64,000 nucleotides of DNA from CAVPEW01 sp963703565. GTDB taxonomy: Bacteria; Actinomycetota; Acidimicrobiia; Acidimicrobiales; VFJN01. Where the stretch lies: positions 11,291 through 75,290 of the forward strand of contig CAVPEW010000007.1 in NCBI GenBank assembly GCA_963703565.1. The letters are read 5' to 3'. The position numbers and the translations under genes were made by a program. Each line of letters begins with the position of its first letter. Positions within the stretch are counted from its first letter, which is position 1. Below the pieces are notes generated by a model. It was not told the origin of the DNA. It ran no database searches and worked only from the letters and a program-made list of their open reading frames with translations. Shown one piece after another: positions 40,259 through 49,665 of the stretch.

Positions 40259-41475
40259 CCCCGGCGCGCCTCGGACCAGGTCTTGCCGGCCTCCACGTTG
40301 GTCTCACGGCCCAGGCCGAGGACCATCTCCGCGACGATGTTGCGCTGCACGGCGAACGTGCCGCCACCCAGGGTGAGCGCGGGCGAGAAGAGGAACCCGT
40401 AGCTCCAGATGGGGTCGACATCGTCGTGGCCGAACCGGTCGCTGGTCAGCTCGGTCGCGCCACCGCGGGCACGAGCGGGGAGCTCCCCCTCGGGACCGGA
40501 GCCGGCCAACATCCCGCGGGTCCCGGCCAGCTCCTTGGCCAGCGCCATCACGTGCTGGCCGTGCTCGTCGGCCATGATCTTCTGGATCGAGGCCTCGGGT
40601 CCGGGGGTGCGGCCGTTGAGGCGGGCCGACAGGGTCCGCAGCCGGTTCAGGCGCAGCACCTCGGCCTCGATGTGCAAGGCGGCGGCACGCTGGCGCACCC
40701 GGCGGTCGCCGCATCCACCCCGGGCCCGTACCAGGTCGAGCAGGTCGGCCGCGGAAGGGCCGGCCCCCCACAGCGAACCCGCCGAGGACAGCGAGACGCG
40801 CTCGTTGGACAGCGTCACCTTGGCCAGGCGCCAACCGTCGCCCTCCTCACCCACGCGCAGCGAAGCTGGGAGCCGCACGTCGTCGAAGAAGACCTGGTTG
40901 AACGAGTGCGCCGTGGTCATGTCGATGATCGGCGACATGGACAGCCCGGGCAGGTCGGTCGGGCAGATGAAGTACGAGATGCCCTTGTGCTTGGGCACGT
41001 CGGGGTCGGTGCGAGCGATCAGGATGCCGTACTTGGCGTGGTGACCCCCCGAGGTCCAGATCTTCGTGCCGTTGACGACGTACTCGTCGCCGTCGCGCAC
41101 GGCCCTGGTCGAGAGCCCGGCCAGGTCCGAACCGGCGTCGGGCTCGGAGAACATCTGGCACCAGAACTCCTCCCCGGCGAGCAGCGGGGGCAGGTACGTG
41201 CGCTTCTGGTCCTCGGTGCCCGCCAGCAGGATCGTGGGGCCCGCCCAGCCGATCCCGATGGGGTTGCGCGGCATGCTCACCCCTGCCCGGGTGAGCTCGT
41301 CGTCGATGATCAGCTGGTGCATCGGGTCGGCGCTCAGGCCCCAGGGGGCCGGCCAGTGGGGCACTACGTAGCCGGCTTCGGACAGCTCCCGCCCGCTCGG
41401 GTCTGGGTGCTCGGCCAGCCACGCCCGCACAGCACTGCGACGTGGGTCGTCGTCGGGCGGGAAGTCGAAGTCCAT
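40255..41475 (-). CDS. Acyl-CoA dehydrogenase
   Basis: A 406-residue flavoprotein with the family motifs WCQMFSEPDAGSDLAG (FAD), GTKIWTSGGHHAKYG and the C-terminal GGGTFAVQRNIVAEMVLGLGRE. The usual catalytic Glu of the YEGT motif is not present (GGGT), so the base may lie elsewhere as in FadE-type heteromeric enzymes. It oxidises an acyl-CoA; the substrate may be a steroid or branched acid. The ATG at 41475 gives the normal length. The gene is coupled to the downstream TetR. Confidence 0.9.
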   Translation of the reverse strand: MDFDFPPDDDPRRSAVRAWLAEHPDPSGRELSEAGYVVPHWPAPWGLSADPMHQLIIDDELTRAGVSMPRNPIGIGWAGPTILLAGTEDQKRTYLPPLLAGEEFWCQMFSEPDAGSDLAGLSTRAVRDGDEYVVNGTKIWTSGGHHAKYGILIARTDPDVPKHKGISYFICPTDLPGLSMSPIIDMTTAHSFNQVFFDDVRLPASLRVGEEGDGWRLAKVTLSNERVSLSSAGSLWGAGPSAADLLDLVRARGGCGDRRVRQRAAALHIEAEVLRLNRLRTLSARLNGRTPGPEASIQKIMADEHGQHVMALAKELAGTRGMLAGSGPEGELPARARGGATELTSDRFGHDDVDPIWSYGFLFSPALTLGGGTFAVQRNIVAEMVLGLGRETNVEAGKTWSEARRG

Positions 41476-41607
41476 CGGTTCGCACGCACCCCCGGTCCCC
41501 TGCAACGCCGGTCGGTGCCGCCGCGGGCCGTCAAGCTAGGAGGTGGTAACCCTCGCCCGCCATTCTTACCAGCGCCAGATGTCACATCTCGTTGAGCCTG
41601 CCCCGGG

Positions 41608-42435
41608 TCAGACGCAGCGGTTCCGCAGGGCGCCCACGCCGTCGATCCAGCTCTCGAGCACCATGCCCGGTCGCAGGGCTCGCGGCGGGGTCCTGCTGAA
41701 CCCGACCCCGGCGGGCGTGCCGGTGAAGACCACGTCGCCGGGCCACAGCGGCAGCACCTCCGACAAGGTGGCCAGGAGGGGCCCCACGCCGTGCAGCATC
41801 TGGGAGGTCCGGGCCTGCTGGACCACCTCACCGTCGACTGCACAGCCCAGGGCGAGGTCATCGCGCTCGGCCAGCTCGTCGGGGCTGACCACCCACGGGC
41901 CCATCGGCCCGTAGCCGCGACGCGACTTGCCCAGGCTGAACTGGCCCCCGGCAGCGAACTGCAGGGTGCGATCCGACACGTCCTGTCCCACCGTGACGCC
42001 CGCGATGTGGGACCAGGCCTCGTCCGCGGACACCCGGTCGGCCAGGCGGCCGACCACGACCACCAGCTCGACCTCCCAGTCGACGGAGTCGCCCACGACG
42101 ACGATGTCGTCGTGGGGTCCGGCCAGACACGCCGGGAACTTCGTGAACACCGCCGGTACGGCGGGCACCGACATCGACGCCTCCGCCGCGTGCTCCGCGT
42201 AGTTGAGCCCCACCGCGAAGACCTGCCGGGCACCTTGTGCCGGGCAGCCGAGCAGGGACGGGTCGAGTGGTCCGGTCCCCGACGTGAGCGTGCCGGCCAG
42301 GTCGGCCAGCTCGTCGAAGCGCTCGTAGCAGTCGGCGAGGTCCGGGCCGAGGGACCCCCCCGACACCGCTGCCACATCGGCCACCTCGTCGCCCAGCACC
42401 AGCGCAGCCCGGCCGTCGTGGTTGGCCAGCCTCAT
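41608..42435 (-). CDS. Fumarylacetoacetate hydrolase family protein
   Basis: A 275-residue FAH-fold protein. The metal-binding acidic residues are in DWEVELVVVVGR and the motif NYAEHAAEA precedes it; the C-terminal TGTPAGVGF loop is conserved. Members hydrolyse, hydrate or decarboxylate dicarbonyl acids in aromatic catabolism. The ATG at 42435 lies seven bases after the lgt stop. The catalytic activity cannot be chosen among family reactions. Confidence 0.88.
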   Translation of the reverse strand: MRLANHDGRAALVLGDEVADVAAVSGGSLGPDLADCYERFDELADLAGTLTSGTGPLDPSLLGCPAQGARQVFAVGLNYAEHAAEASMSVPAVPAVFTKFPACLAGPHDDIVVVGDSVDWEVELVVVVGRLADRVSADEAWSHIAGVTVGQDVSDRTLQFAAGGQFSLGKSRRGYGPMGPWVVSPDELAERDDLALGCAVDGEVVQQARTSQMLHGVGPLLATLSEVLPLWPGDVVFTGTPAGVGFSRTPPRALRPGMVLESWIDGVGALRNRCV

Positions 42436-42442
42436 CGCGCCG

Positions 42443-43333
42443 TCACCTGTCTGCACCCGAACCCTGGGGCTCGGTGTCCGAACCCTGAGGCGCTCCCAGG
42501 GCGCCGAGGGATCCATCCGCGTCGTCGACTGGCACTGCGCTACGAGAGCTCACGACCATCGCCGCCAGGGCGACTGCCAGCGTGAGCAGGCTGACCCAGG
42601 TGTTGACACGCCAGCCGGCTATCTCGTTGGCCGGGTCGATCCGCAACGACTCGACCCACAGGCGGCCCAGGGCGTAGCCACCCACGTAGAGGACGAACAG
42701 CTGGCCTCGACGCAGCCGGGGACGGAGCCGACGCTCCACTATCACCAGCAGCCCGGCGAGGAGAAGGTTCCAGCACGCCTCGTAGGCGAAGGTCGGGTGG
42801 AAGGTGCTGACCGACTCGTAGCCCCGGGGCCGATGCTCCGGGTCGATCCGCACCGCCCAGGGCAGGTCCGAGGGCCGCCCGAACAGCTCCTGGTTGAACC
42901 AGTTGCCGAGCCGGCCGATCGCCTGGGCGACCGGGAGCGCGGGCGCCACGACGTCCAGCAGCGGTGGGATGGCGAGCCCCTTGCGACGGGCCACGACCAC
43001 GCCCGTGGCCACGCCGGCGAGCAACCCGCCGGGGATCCCGAGACCGCCCTCCCACACCGCGAACGCGCTCCACCAGTCGCCCTGGAAGCGCTGGTAGTCG
43101 GTGAGCACGTGGTAGAGGCGGGCACCGACCAACCCGGCCGGAACGGCCCAGGCGGCGACCTGACCCAGCACTTCGGGATCGCCGCCGCGCGCGACGAAGC
43201 GCCGTTGCGCGATCCGTAGGGCCGCCAGCACGCCCAACGCGATGGCCAACCCGTAGGCGCGCAGCTCGAGGGGGCCCAGGCTCACGGCGTTGTCGCCCGG
43301 GCTGGGGATGGACGCCAGCAGGTCGGCTCGCAC
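42443..43333 (-). CDS. lgt: Prolipoprotein diacylglyceryl transferase
   Basis: A 296-residue membrane protein with seven helices and the Lgt signature GRLGNWFNQELFG plus LRAYGLAIALGV near the N-terminus and WEGGLGIPGGL. It attaches diacylglycerol to the lipobox Cys of lipoproteins such as those encoded at 14573 and 32262. The GTG at 43333 (VRADLLASIPSPGD) matches the family N-terminus; an ATG at 43369 is an alternative. Confidence 0.95.
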   Translation of the reverse strand: MRADLLASIPSPGDNAVSLGPLELRAYGLAIALGVLAALRIAQRRFVARGGDPEVLGQVAAWAVPAGLVGARLYHVLTDYQRFQGDWWSAFAVWEGGLGIPGGLLAGVATGVVVARRKGLAIPPLLDVVAPALPVAQAIGRLGNWFNQELFGRPSDLPWAVRIDPEHRPRGYESVSTFHPTFAYEACWNLLLAGLLVIVERRLRPRLRRGQLFVLYVGGYALGRLWVESLRIDPANEIAGWRVNTWVSLLTLAVALAAMVVSSRSAVPVDDADGSLGALGAPQGSDTEPQGSGADR

Positions 43334-43405
43334 CGAGTGAGTCTCCCCCGCCGCTACCCCCGGCGCCATCGCGCTCCCGGTGGCCGGGACCGCCCGGCGC
43401 CGGGC

Positions 43406-44568
43406 TCAGGGTCGCGGTTCGGGCGCCGGTCGCCCCAGGTGGTAGCCCTGACCGAGCTGGCAGCCCACCGCCAGCAGGGCCACGGCCTGGGCCTGGGTCT
43501 CGATGCCCTCGGCCACCACGGCGGCACCGGTGAATCGGGCCGCCTCCACGATGCGGCTGGCCGCCCGTCCAACAGCGGGGTGGCGCGCTGCCGCCGCCAC
43601 CACGGGCCGGTCGAGCTTGACGACGTCCACGGCAAGCAGGCGGACCATCTCCGCGGAGGTGGCGCTGGTGTCGGCGTCGTCCAGCGCGACGGCCAGGCCC
43701 AGGTCGCGCAGCGCTCGGATCGTCGATGCCGCGGCGTGCGGGTCGGCGCGCACCGACCCCACGGCTACTTCGACGACCAGGCGGGCGGGGTCAGCCCCCG
43801 TGTCGGCGAGCACCTCGCGCAAGCGGTGGGTGAGCCCCGGCTCGCGCAGCTCCGCCGCGGACAGGTTGATCGACAGGCCGGGCAGGTCGCTCGCGACGGC
43901 TCTTCGCAGGCGGTGCGTACGACGTGGCGACCGAGCCGCGCCGCCATCGCCGGGTCCTCGGCCAGCCCCAGGAAGGATCCCGGTCCGAGCCGACCGACGC
44001 CGGGCCTCTCCCAGCGCAGGAGGGCTTCGTAGCCGGCGACCCTCCCGTCGGCCAGATCAACCACGGGCTGGTAGTCGAAGGCCAGCTCGCCGGCTCTCAG
44101 GCCCCGTCGCAGAGCCCCCTCGTCGGGTGGCGTGCCGACGCCGACCTGGGACCAGCGCAGCACCGTGCGGGTTCGGCCCCGCTTGTCCCGCCGGGTGCTG
44201 GCCTCGGCTCGCAGACTCGACACGGCGCCGGCAGCGACGAGGCGGGCGGGGTCGACGGCTACCGGGCCGCCGGCCTGCCCGGCCCGTGAAACGGCACCGA
44301 GCACGCCGGCGAGGTCGCTGGGGTGGACGATCGATGCGAGGGTCCGCAGCCGCAGCTCCCGTGGGCTGCTGCCGGTGAGCTCGGCGGTGGCGCCCCCGGC
44401 GTGGACGATGCGGCCCTGCTCGTCCACGACCACCACGAGCTCGACGGGGTCGGTGGACCCGTCGCGCGGGCCAGCGGGCACGCCAACGTCGATGAGGTCG
44501 GTGCCCACGGCGGGGTGATCGGCACGCCGGGGGCAGCCCTGGAGCCCCTTAGCTGTGACCAACGCCAC
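43406..44568 (-). CDS. PAS-EAL cyclic-di-GMP phosphodiesterase candidate (frameshifted)
   Basis: The N-terminal frame (from GTG 44568) has a PAS-like domain (about 40-105) and the first part of an EAL domain (YEALLRW); the C-terminal frame completes it (ALDDADT, VVKLDR, VAEGIET) and ends at 43406. One base is missing near 43900: inserting a G after GAAGAG joins TACEE with AVASDLPGLSINLSA. With the correction the main metal and catalytic residues of active EAL domains are present, so hydrolysis of c-di-GMP is likely. It lies 12 bases from the RCC1 gene end. Confidence 0.8.
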
Positions 44569-44580
44569 ATGCCCGTGGGC

Positions 44581-47500
44581 CTACCAGGTGCGGATGACGC
44601 CGCCGGTCAGCGTGGCCTTGGATGCTGCCGAGCCCAGGGAGTACGTGACCGCCCCGGTGATCGACACCGAGTAACGGTCGGGCACTGTGGCGGCCACCGA
44701 GATGGTGGAGGGCGCCGGACCGGATGTCACCGCGCCCGAGGCGAGGTAGACTGTGAAGCTGGCGGCTCCGGTGGCGCTGAGCGACGGGGAGCACACCTTG
44801 TTCTTTCCGCCGGTGCAGCTCACCGTGAACGCGCTCAGCGTCGAGGATCGCGCCACGGTCACGGTGCTCGGACCTGACCGCCACAGGTGCACGGCCGAGC
44901 CGCTGGCGGGCGTGCTGCGGCTGGCCGGGGTGGCCACGAAGGCGAAGTCATCCCGGGCCGCGCCGGCGACCACACGCCCTGCACCGGCTGCGGCACCGCT
45001 GGTGCTGGCGCCCACAGCCACTGCGGACAGCTCGCGCGGCGCTTCGTACAGCGGGCTCGTGGCGGTGACCATCAGGGCCTTGGCGCCACGGGCGAGGCTC
45101 GCCGTACAGGTGGCATTGCCGGCGCCGTTGCCTGCGGAGTTGACCGTGGCGCTGCAGAGGGTCGGGCCACCGACCTCGGCGAAGGCCAGCTGCACGCCCC
45201 CCAGCCCGGAACCGAGGCGGCCGTCGGCCTCCTCGGCCACCGTCGCCGCCAGCGTGACCGGCGTGGAGGCAGCCGAGGCCGCCGTCACGAAGGTCCCGCT
45301 CAGGGTGACGACGAGAGACTCGGGCACCACCGTGAAGGGCACAGTCCTGGTGGCGGGCAGGTAGGCGGCGTCGCCGGCGAACGAGACCGTCACGGTGGTG
45401 CCCGCAGGCGGGGTCAGCACCACGATCGATCCGCTGCTCACCCCGGCTGCGTCGGTGGTCGCCATGGACGACGCGCCGGCCAGCGTGGTGGTCACGGTCC
45501 GGCCCCCCACACCGTTGCCACCGGCGCTGTCGGCGAGCGCGGCCGTGGTCGTCGCCTGGTCGGAGTACTGCACCGACGAGGCGCCCGTGTAGGTCAAGGT
45601 GGTGGCGCGGCGTGTGACGGTGACGGTGAACGACGCTGTGCCGAAGAGCCCGCCCGAGTCCTGGGCCAGCAGCGTCAGCGTATGGCTGCCGACCTGGGCG
45701 TCCCCGGGAGCCCACGTGAGCACTCCGGTGGACGGGTCGATCCCGGCCCCGGCGGGGCCGGCTACCAGGCTCCAGGTGACCGGGTCACCGTCGGGGTCGG
45801 ACGCGGCCGCCATCACGGTCACGGTGTCGCCCCACGGCGTGGTGGCAGCCGGCGGTTGTGCCACGACAGGCGCGTCGTTGACGCAGGCCACGCTGAGCGA
45901 GACGGTGGCCGTGGCGGTGTTCCCCTGCCCGTCACCGATGGTGTACCCGAAGGTGTCCGGGCCGCAGTAACCGGCGGCTGGCGTGTAGGTGACGGTACCC
46001 GGCGCTCCCACCGCGGCGGTGCCGTGGGCCGGCGCGGTGAGCCCCACCACCGCCAGCACGTCGAAGTCGGGGTCGACGTCGTTGGCCAGGACCTCGACCA
46101 CGACCGAGGAATCCTCGGCCACCGCCGCCGAGTCGGCCACTGCCACTGGCGGGTCCTGCAGGCAGGAGATCTCGACCGGGACCACCAGGGCCGAGTCGGT
46201 GGCGCCGCCGGGGTCCTCGACGGTGTAGCCGAACGTGTCCGCGCCGCAGTAGTCGGGATCGGGCGTGTAGGTCACGGCGACGCCGCCGGCGTCGACGGCG
46301 GTGGTGCCGTGCGCCGGGTCGGTCGCGGTGACGACGGTCAGAGCGTCGCCGTCGGGGTCGGTGTCGTTGACCAGAACGTCGATGACCACCGGCGTGTCCT
46401 CCGCGGTGGAGGCCGAGTCGTCGACGGCGTTGGGCCCACCTGGTACGCAGGTGACGGTCACGGTGACCGTGGCCGTGTCGGCGGTGGCGCCGTCGGACAC
46501 GAAGTAGGAGAACGAGTCGTTCCCGCAGTAGCCCGGGTCGGGCGTGTAGGTGACGGTGCCGTCGGCGTTGCGCACGGTGGTGCCGTGCACGGGATCGCTG
46601 ACCGCGGTCACCACGAGCGCGTCGGTCGGGTCGCTGTCGGTGTCGTTGGCCAGCACGTCGATGAGCACCGGCGTGTCCTCCACGGTGGATGCCGTGTCGT
46701 CGACCGCGGCCGGGCCGTCGTTGGCGCAGACCACCGTGACGGTCACCGTGGCCGTGTCGGAGCCGCCGTTGCCGTCGTCGGCGACGTAGGAGAACGTGTC
46801 GGTGCCGCACGTGTCGGGGCTGGGCGTGTAGCGGACCTGGCCGGCGACGACCGCCACCGACCCGGAGGTGGGGGTGCCGAGCGTCCCGACGGTGAGCACG
46901 TCGCCGTCGGGGTCGGAGTCGTTGGCCAGCACGTCCACGTCGACGGAGGTGTCCTCGGCGGAGGAGGCCGAGTCGTCGACAGCGGTCGGGGCCCGGTTGG
47001 GACAGGTGATCGTGACCCGCACCGTGGCGGGGACCACGGCGAGCCCGTCGGTCACTGTGTAGCTGAAGGAGTCGGTGCCGTAGGTGGCACTGGCGGGGTC
47101 GCACGCCGCGGCGCCGGGGGTGTAGCGCGCCTTGCCGGCTACCACCGACGCGGTGCCCTTGGCGGGGCCCCCGACGCCGACGAGGGTGATCACGTCGCCG
47201 TCTGGGTCGGTGTCGTTGGCCAGCACGTCGACGTCTACGGGCGTGAGCGGAGCTGTCGTGGCCTCGTCGTCGACGGGTTCGGGCAGTCCGTTGGTGCCCA
47301 CCGTAGAAGCGAGCGATCCCACCACCACCGGGGTCAGGCTCGACTGGTCGATGCCGTCGCCGAGCTGGCCGCTGCTGTTGTCACCCCAGCAGCGCACGGA
47401 CGTGTCGACGAGCCGGGCGCAGGTGTTCTGCCGCCCGGCGCTGATCGAGGTGGTCACCTGCTCGCCGTCGGGCGGGTCGAGCTTGCCGCCCGAGTCGACC

Positions 47501-49665
47501 ACGACTGGCTGGTCGCGGTTGCTCGTGGTGCCGTCGCCGAGCTGGCCGTCGCCGTTGCGACCCCAGCAGACGACGGTGGAGCTGGCCAGCAGGGCGCAGG
47601 TGTGGAAGTCGCCGGCCACCACGGCCACGGCAGGGTCGAGCGCACCGATGAGGTCGACGGCCACGGGGGTGTCACGATCGGTGGTGCTGTCGTCGCCGAG
47701 CTGGCCGTAGTCGTTGTCGCCCCAGCAGCGCACGCCGGGGCTGACCACCGCGCAGGTGTGGCCCGCGCCGGCGGCCAGGTCGGTGGCCCCCGTGAGGTCC
47801 TTGACAGCGACAGGCGTGTGGCGCTCGTCGTCGGAGTCGTCGCCGAGCTGGCCCGAGGAGTTGTCACCCCAGCAGCGGGCGGCGCCGCCCACGACGAGCG
47901 CGCAGGTGTGGAACCCGCCCACCGCGAGGCGCGTCGCCCCGCCGAGACCGCTGACGGTCACCGGCACGGCCGAGTCGGTCGTGGTGTCGTCACCGAGTTG
48001 GCCGTCGGCGTTGCGGCCCCAGCAGCGGGCGGTGGCATCGCCGAGCACTGCGCAGGCGTGGCCGCGCTCGGCAGTGCCGAGGGCTCCGCCGCCTGCCACA
48101 GAGGTCGCGTCGACGACGCCCGACACCGGCGCCGGGACGGTGTGGGCGACGGTGGTGCCGTCCCCGAGCTGGCCGTCGCCGTTGGCGCCGAAGCACGAGG
48201 GGGCCCCGGGCGAGGTGGGCAGCAGGCAGGTGAGGCGGTTGGCTGCGGTGATGCTGGTCACTGTGCCTGCGACGTCGACGGGGACCGGGACGGGGCTGTC
48301 GGCACCGACGGCGCGCCCGAGCTGGCCCGAGCCGTTGTCGCCCCAGCACACTGGCGTGCCGGGCGTGAGCCGGGCGCAGGCGTGCCCGTCCCCGGTGGTG
48401 ACGCCGGTGGCGTCGGTCAGCGAGGTGACTGTCACGGGCTTGGAGCTCGACGACACGAAGCCGCCCAGTTGGCCGTAGAAGTCGTAGCCCCAGCAGCGCA
48501 GCGATCCGGCCAGTGCGCAGCTCTCGAAGCCACCGGTCGTCACTGCGGTCGCGCCGGCTATGCCGGGCACGTCGTGGGGCACGAGGCGCTGGTCGGGTGG
48601 CAGCGGGGACGGCTGGTAGCCCAGCTGCTGGCGGGCGTTGTCGCCCCAGCAGGAGGCCTGGCCGGTGGAGCGCAGGGCGCAGGTGTGGCGCACCGCTGCC
48701 GACACCGCCGTGGCGTCGTCGAGGCCGTCGGCCTCCACAGGTGTGTGCCGGTCGGTCTTGGTGCCATCGCCGAGCTGGCCTTCGTTGTTGAGGCCCCAGC
48801 AGTCGACCTTGCCCGACTCGAGCACCGCGCAGGTGTGCGAGGAACCGGCCGACACCGCGCGGGCGGGGTCGTCTTCGTCGATCCCGGACACCTCGGTCGG
48901 AACGGCCCGCTCCTGGGTGGTGCCGTCGCCGAGCTGGCCGAAGCCGTTGTGGCCCCAGCACGTGACGGTGCCGTCGGCGAGGACGGCACAGGAGTGGAAC
49001 TCGCCGGCGGTGACGGCCACCGCCGGGTTGGCGCTGGTGATGCCGGACACGGCGACCGGCCGGAACGACACGTCACCGGGATCACCGTCGCCGAGCTGGC
49101 CGCTGCCGTCGAGGCCCCAGCACAGCACCGTCCCGTCGCCCATCAGGGCGCAGGTGTGGAAGCTGCCGGTGGCCACAGCGCTGGCCCCGGTGAGCGCCCC
49201 CGTGCCGGACGGTGAGCGCACCTCGACGGGGGTGAGCTTGGTCGTTCCGATCTCGTCGCCGTCGCCGAGCTGGCCGCTGCCGTCGAGGCCCCAGCACCGC
49301 ACTCCCCCGCCGTGCACGACGGCGCAGCTGTGTTGGGAGCCCGCGGCGACGCTGCGTGCTGCGCTCAGCCCGGAGACCGCCACCGGGCGCGAGGTGACCG
49401 AGCGGGTGCCGTTGCCGAGCTGGCCCTGGTCGTTGTCGCCCCAGCACTGCACGGCGCCGGTGTCGAGCGCGGCGCAGGCATGCAGGCCGCCCACGGTGAT
49501 GCGCTGCTGCTGGTCGGCGACCGCTGCGCCCGCGCCTTCGCCGCGATCGGCGCCCGCCGGGTTGGCGGGGACGCCGAGGGGGGCGAGCAGGCCGGCCACC
49601 AGGCCGGCGACGGCCGCGACCACGACGAGGCGACGACGCCGGCGGGGATCTCGGCGCGTGGTCAC
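44581..49665 (-). CDS. Giant secreted RCC1-repeat and cadherin/Ig-like repeat protein
   Basis: A 1,694-residue protein with a basic signal sequence (about 12-40). About residues 50-790 hold 14 RCC1 repeats of the form GxxHTCAL...VxCWGxNxxGQLGDG, each with two Cys, enough for two seven-bladed propellers. Then come five cadherin-like/Big_9-type repeats (VDDxASTxEDTPVxIDVLAND, YTPDPGYCGxDxFSY), a further cadherin-like module and Ig-like modules to the C-terminus (GGVIRTW). No sorting signal or C-terminal anchor was recognised. The GTG at 49665 overlaps the stop of the preceding gene (GTGA). A surface adhesin or binding protein is the best guess. Confidence 0.9.
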   Translation of the reverse strand: MTTRRDPRRRRRLVVVAAVAGLVAGLLAPLGVPANPAGADRGEGAGAAVADQQQRITVGGLHACAALDTGAVQCWGDNDQGQLGNGTRSVTSRPVAVSGLSAARSVAAGSQHSCAVVHGGGVRCWGLDGSGQLGDGDEIGTTKLTPVEVRSPSGTGALTGASAVATGSFHTCALMGDGTVLCWGLDGSGQLGDGDPGDVSFRPVAVSGITSANPAVAVTAGEFHSCAVLADGTVTCWGHNGFGQLGDGTTQERAVPTEVSGIDEDDPARAVSAGSSHTCAVLESGKVDCWGLNNEGQLGDGTKTDRHTPVEADGLDDATAVSAAVRHTCALRSTGQASCWGDNARQQLGYQPSPLPPDQRLVPHDVPGIAGATAVTTGGFESCALAGSLRCWGYDFYGQLGGFVSSSSKPVTVTSLTDATGVTTGDGHACARLTPGTPVCWGDNGSGQLGRAVGADSPVPVPVDVAGTVTSITAANRLTCLLPTSPGAPSCFGANGDGQLGDGTTVAHTVPAPVSGVVDATSVAGGGALGTAERGHACAVLGDATARCWGRNADGQLGDDTTTDSAVPVTVSGLGGATRLAVGGFHTCALVVGGAARCWGDNSSGQLGDDSDDERHTPVAVKDLTGATDLAAGAGHTCAVVSPGVRCWGDNDYGQLGDDSTTDRDTPVAVDLIGALDPAVAVVAGDFHTCALLASSTVVCWGRNGDGQLGDGTTSNRDQPVVVDSGGKLDPPDGEQVTTSISAGRQNTCARLVDTSVRCWGDNSSGQLGDGIDQSSLTPVVVGSLASTVGTNGLPEPVDDEATTAPLTPVDVDVLANDTDPDGDVITLVGVGGPAKGTASVVAGKARYTPGAAACDPASATYGTDSFSYTVTDGLAVVPATVRVTITCPNRAPTAVDDSASSAEDTSVDVDVLANDSDPDGDVLTVGTLGTPTSGSVAVVAGQVRYTPSPDTCGTDTFSYVADDGNGGSDTATVTVTVVCANDGPAAVDDTASTVEDTPVLIDVLANDTDSDPTDALVVTAVSDPVHGTTVRNADGTVTYTPDPGYCGNDSFSYFVSDGATADTATVTVTVTCVPGGPNAVDDSASTAEDTPVVIDVLVNDTDPDGDALTVVTATDPAHGTTAVDAGGVAVTYTPDPDYCGADTFGYTVEDPGGATDSALVVPVEISCLQDPPVAVADSAAVAEDSSVVVEVLANDVDPDFDVLAVVGLTAPAHGTAAVGAPGTVTYTPAAGYCGPDTFGYTIGDGQGNTATATVSLSVACVNDAPVVAQPPAATTPWGDTVTVMAAASDPDGDPVTWSLVAGPAGAGIDPSTGVLTWAPGDAQVGSHTLTLLAQDSGGLFGTASFTVTVTRRATTLTYTGASSVQYSDQATTTAALADSAGGNGVGGRTVTTTLAGASSMATTDAAGVSSGSIVVLTPPAGTTVTVSFAGDAAYLPATRTVPFTVVPESLVVTLSGTFVTAASAASTPVTLAATVAEEADGRLGSGLGGVQLAFAEVGGPTLCSATVNSAGNGAGNATCTASLARGAKALMVTATSPLYEAPRELSAVAVGASTSGAAAGAGRVVAGAARDDFAFVATPASRSTPASGSAVHLWRSGPSTVTVARSSTLSAFTVSCTGGKNKVCSPSLSATGAASFTVYLASGAVTSGPAPSTISVAATVPDRYSVSITGAVTYSLGSAASKATLTGGVIRTW

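Noticed and set aside
44887..49215. 1,442-codon plus-strand frame with repeats
   Set aside because: The repeats mirror the RCC1 and cadherin repeats of the minus-strand gene; it is the complement of a real repeat protein.
44581..49665. Tandem DNA repeats as a CRISPR-like array
   Set aside because: The periodicity is that of protein repeats of 50 or 90 codons with diverged sequence; no short identical repeats with unique spacers.
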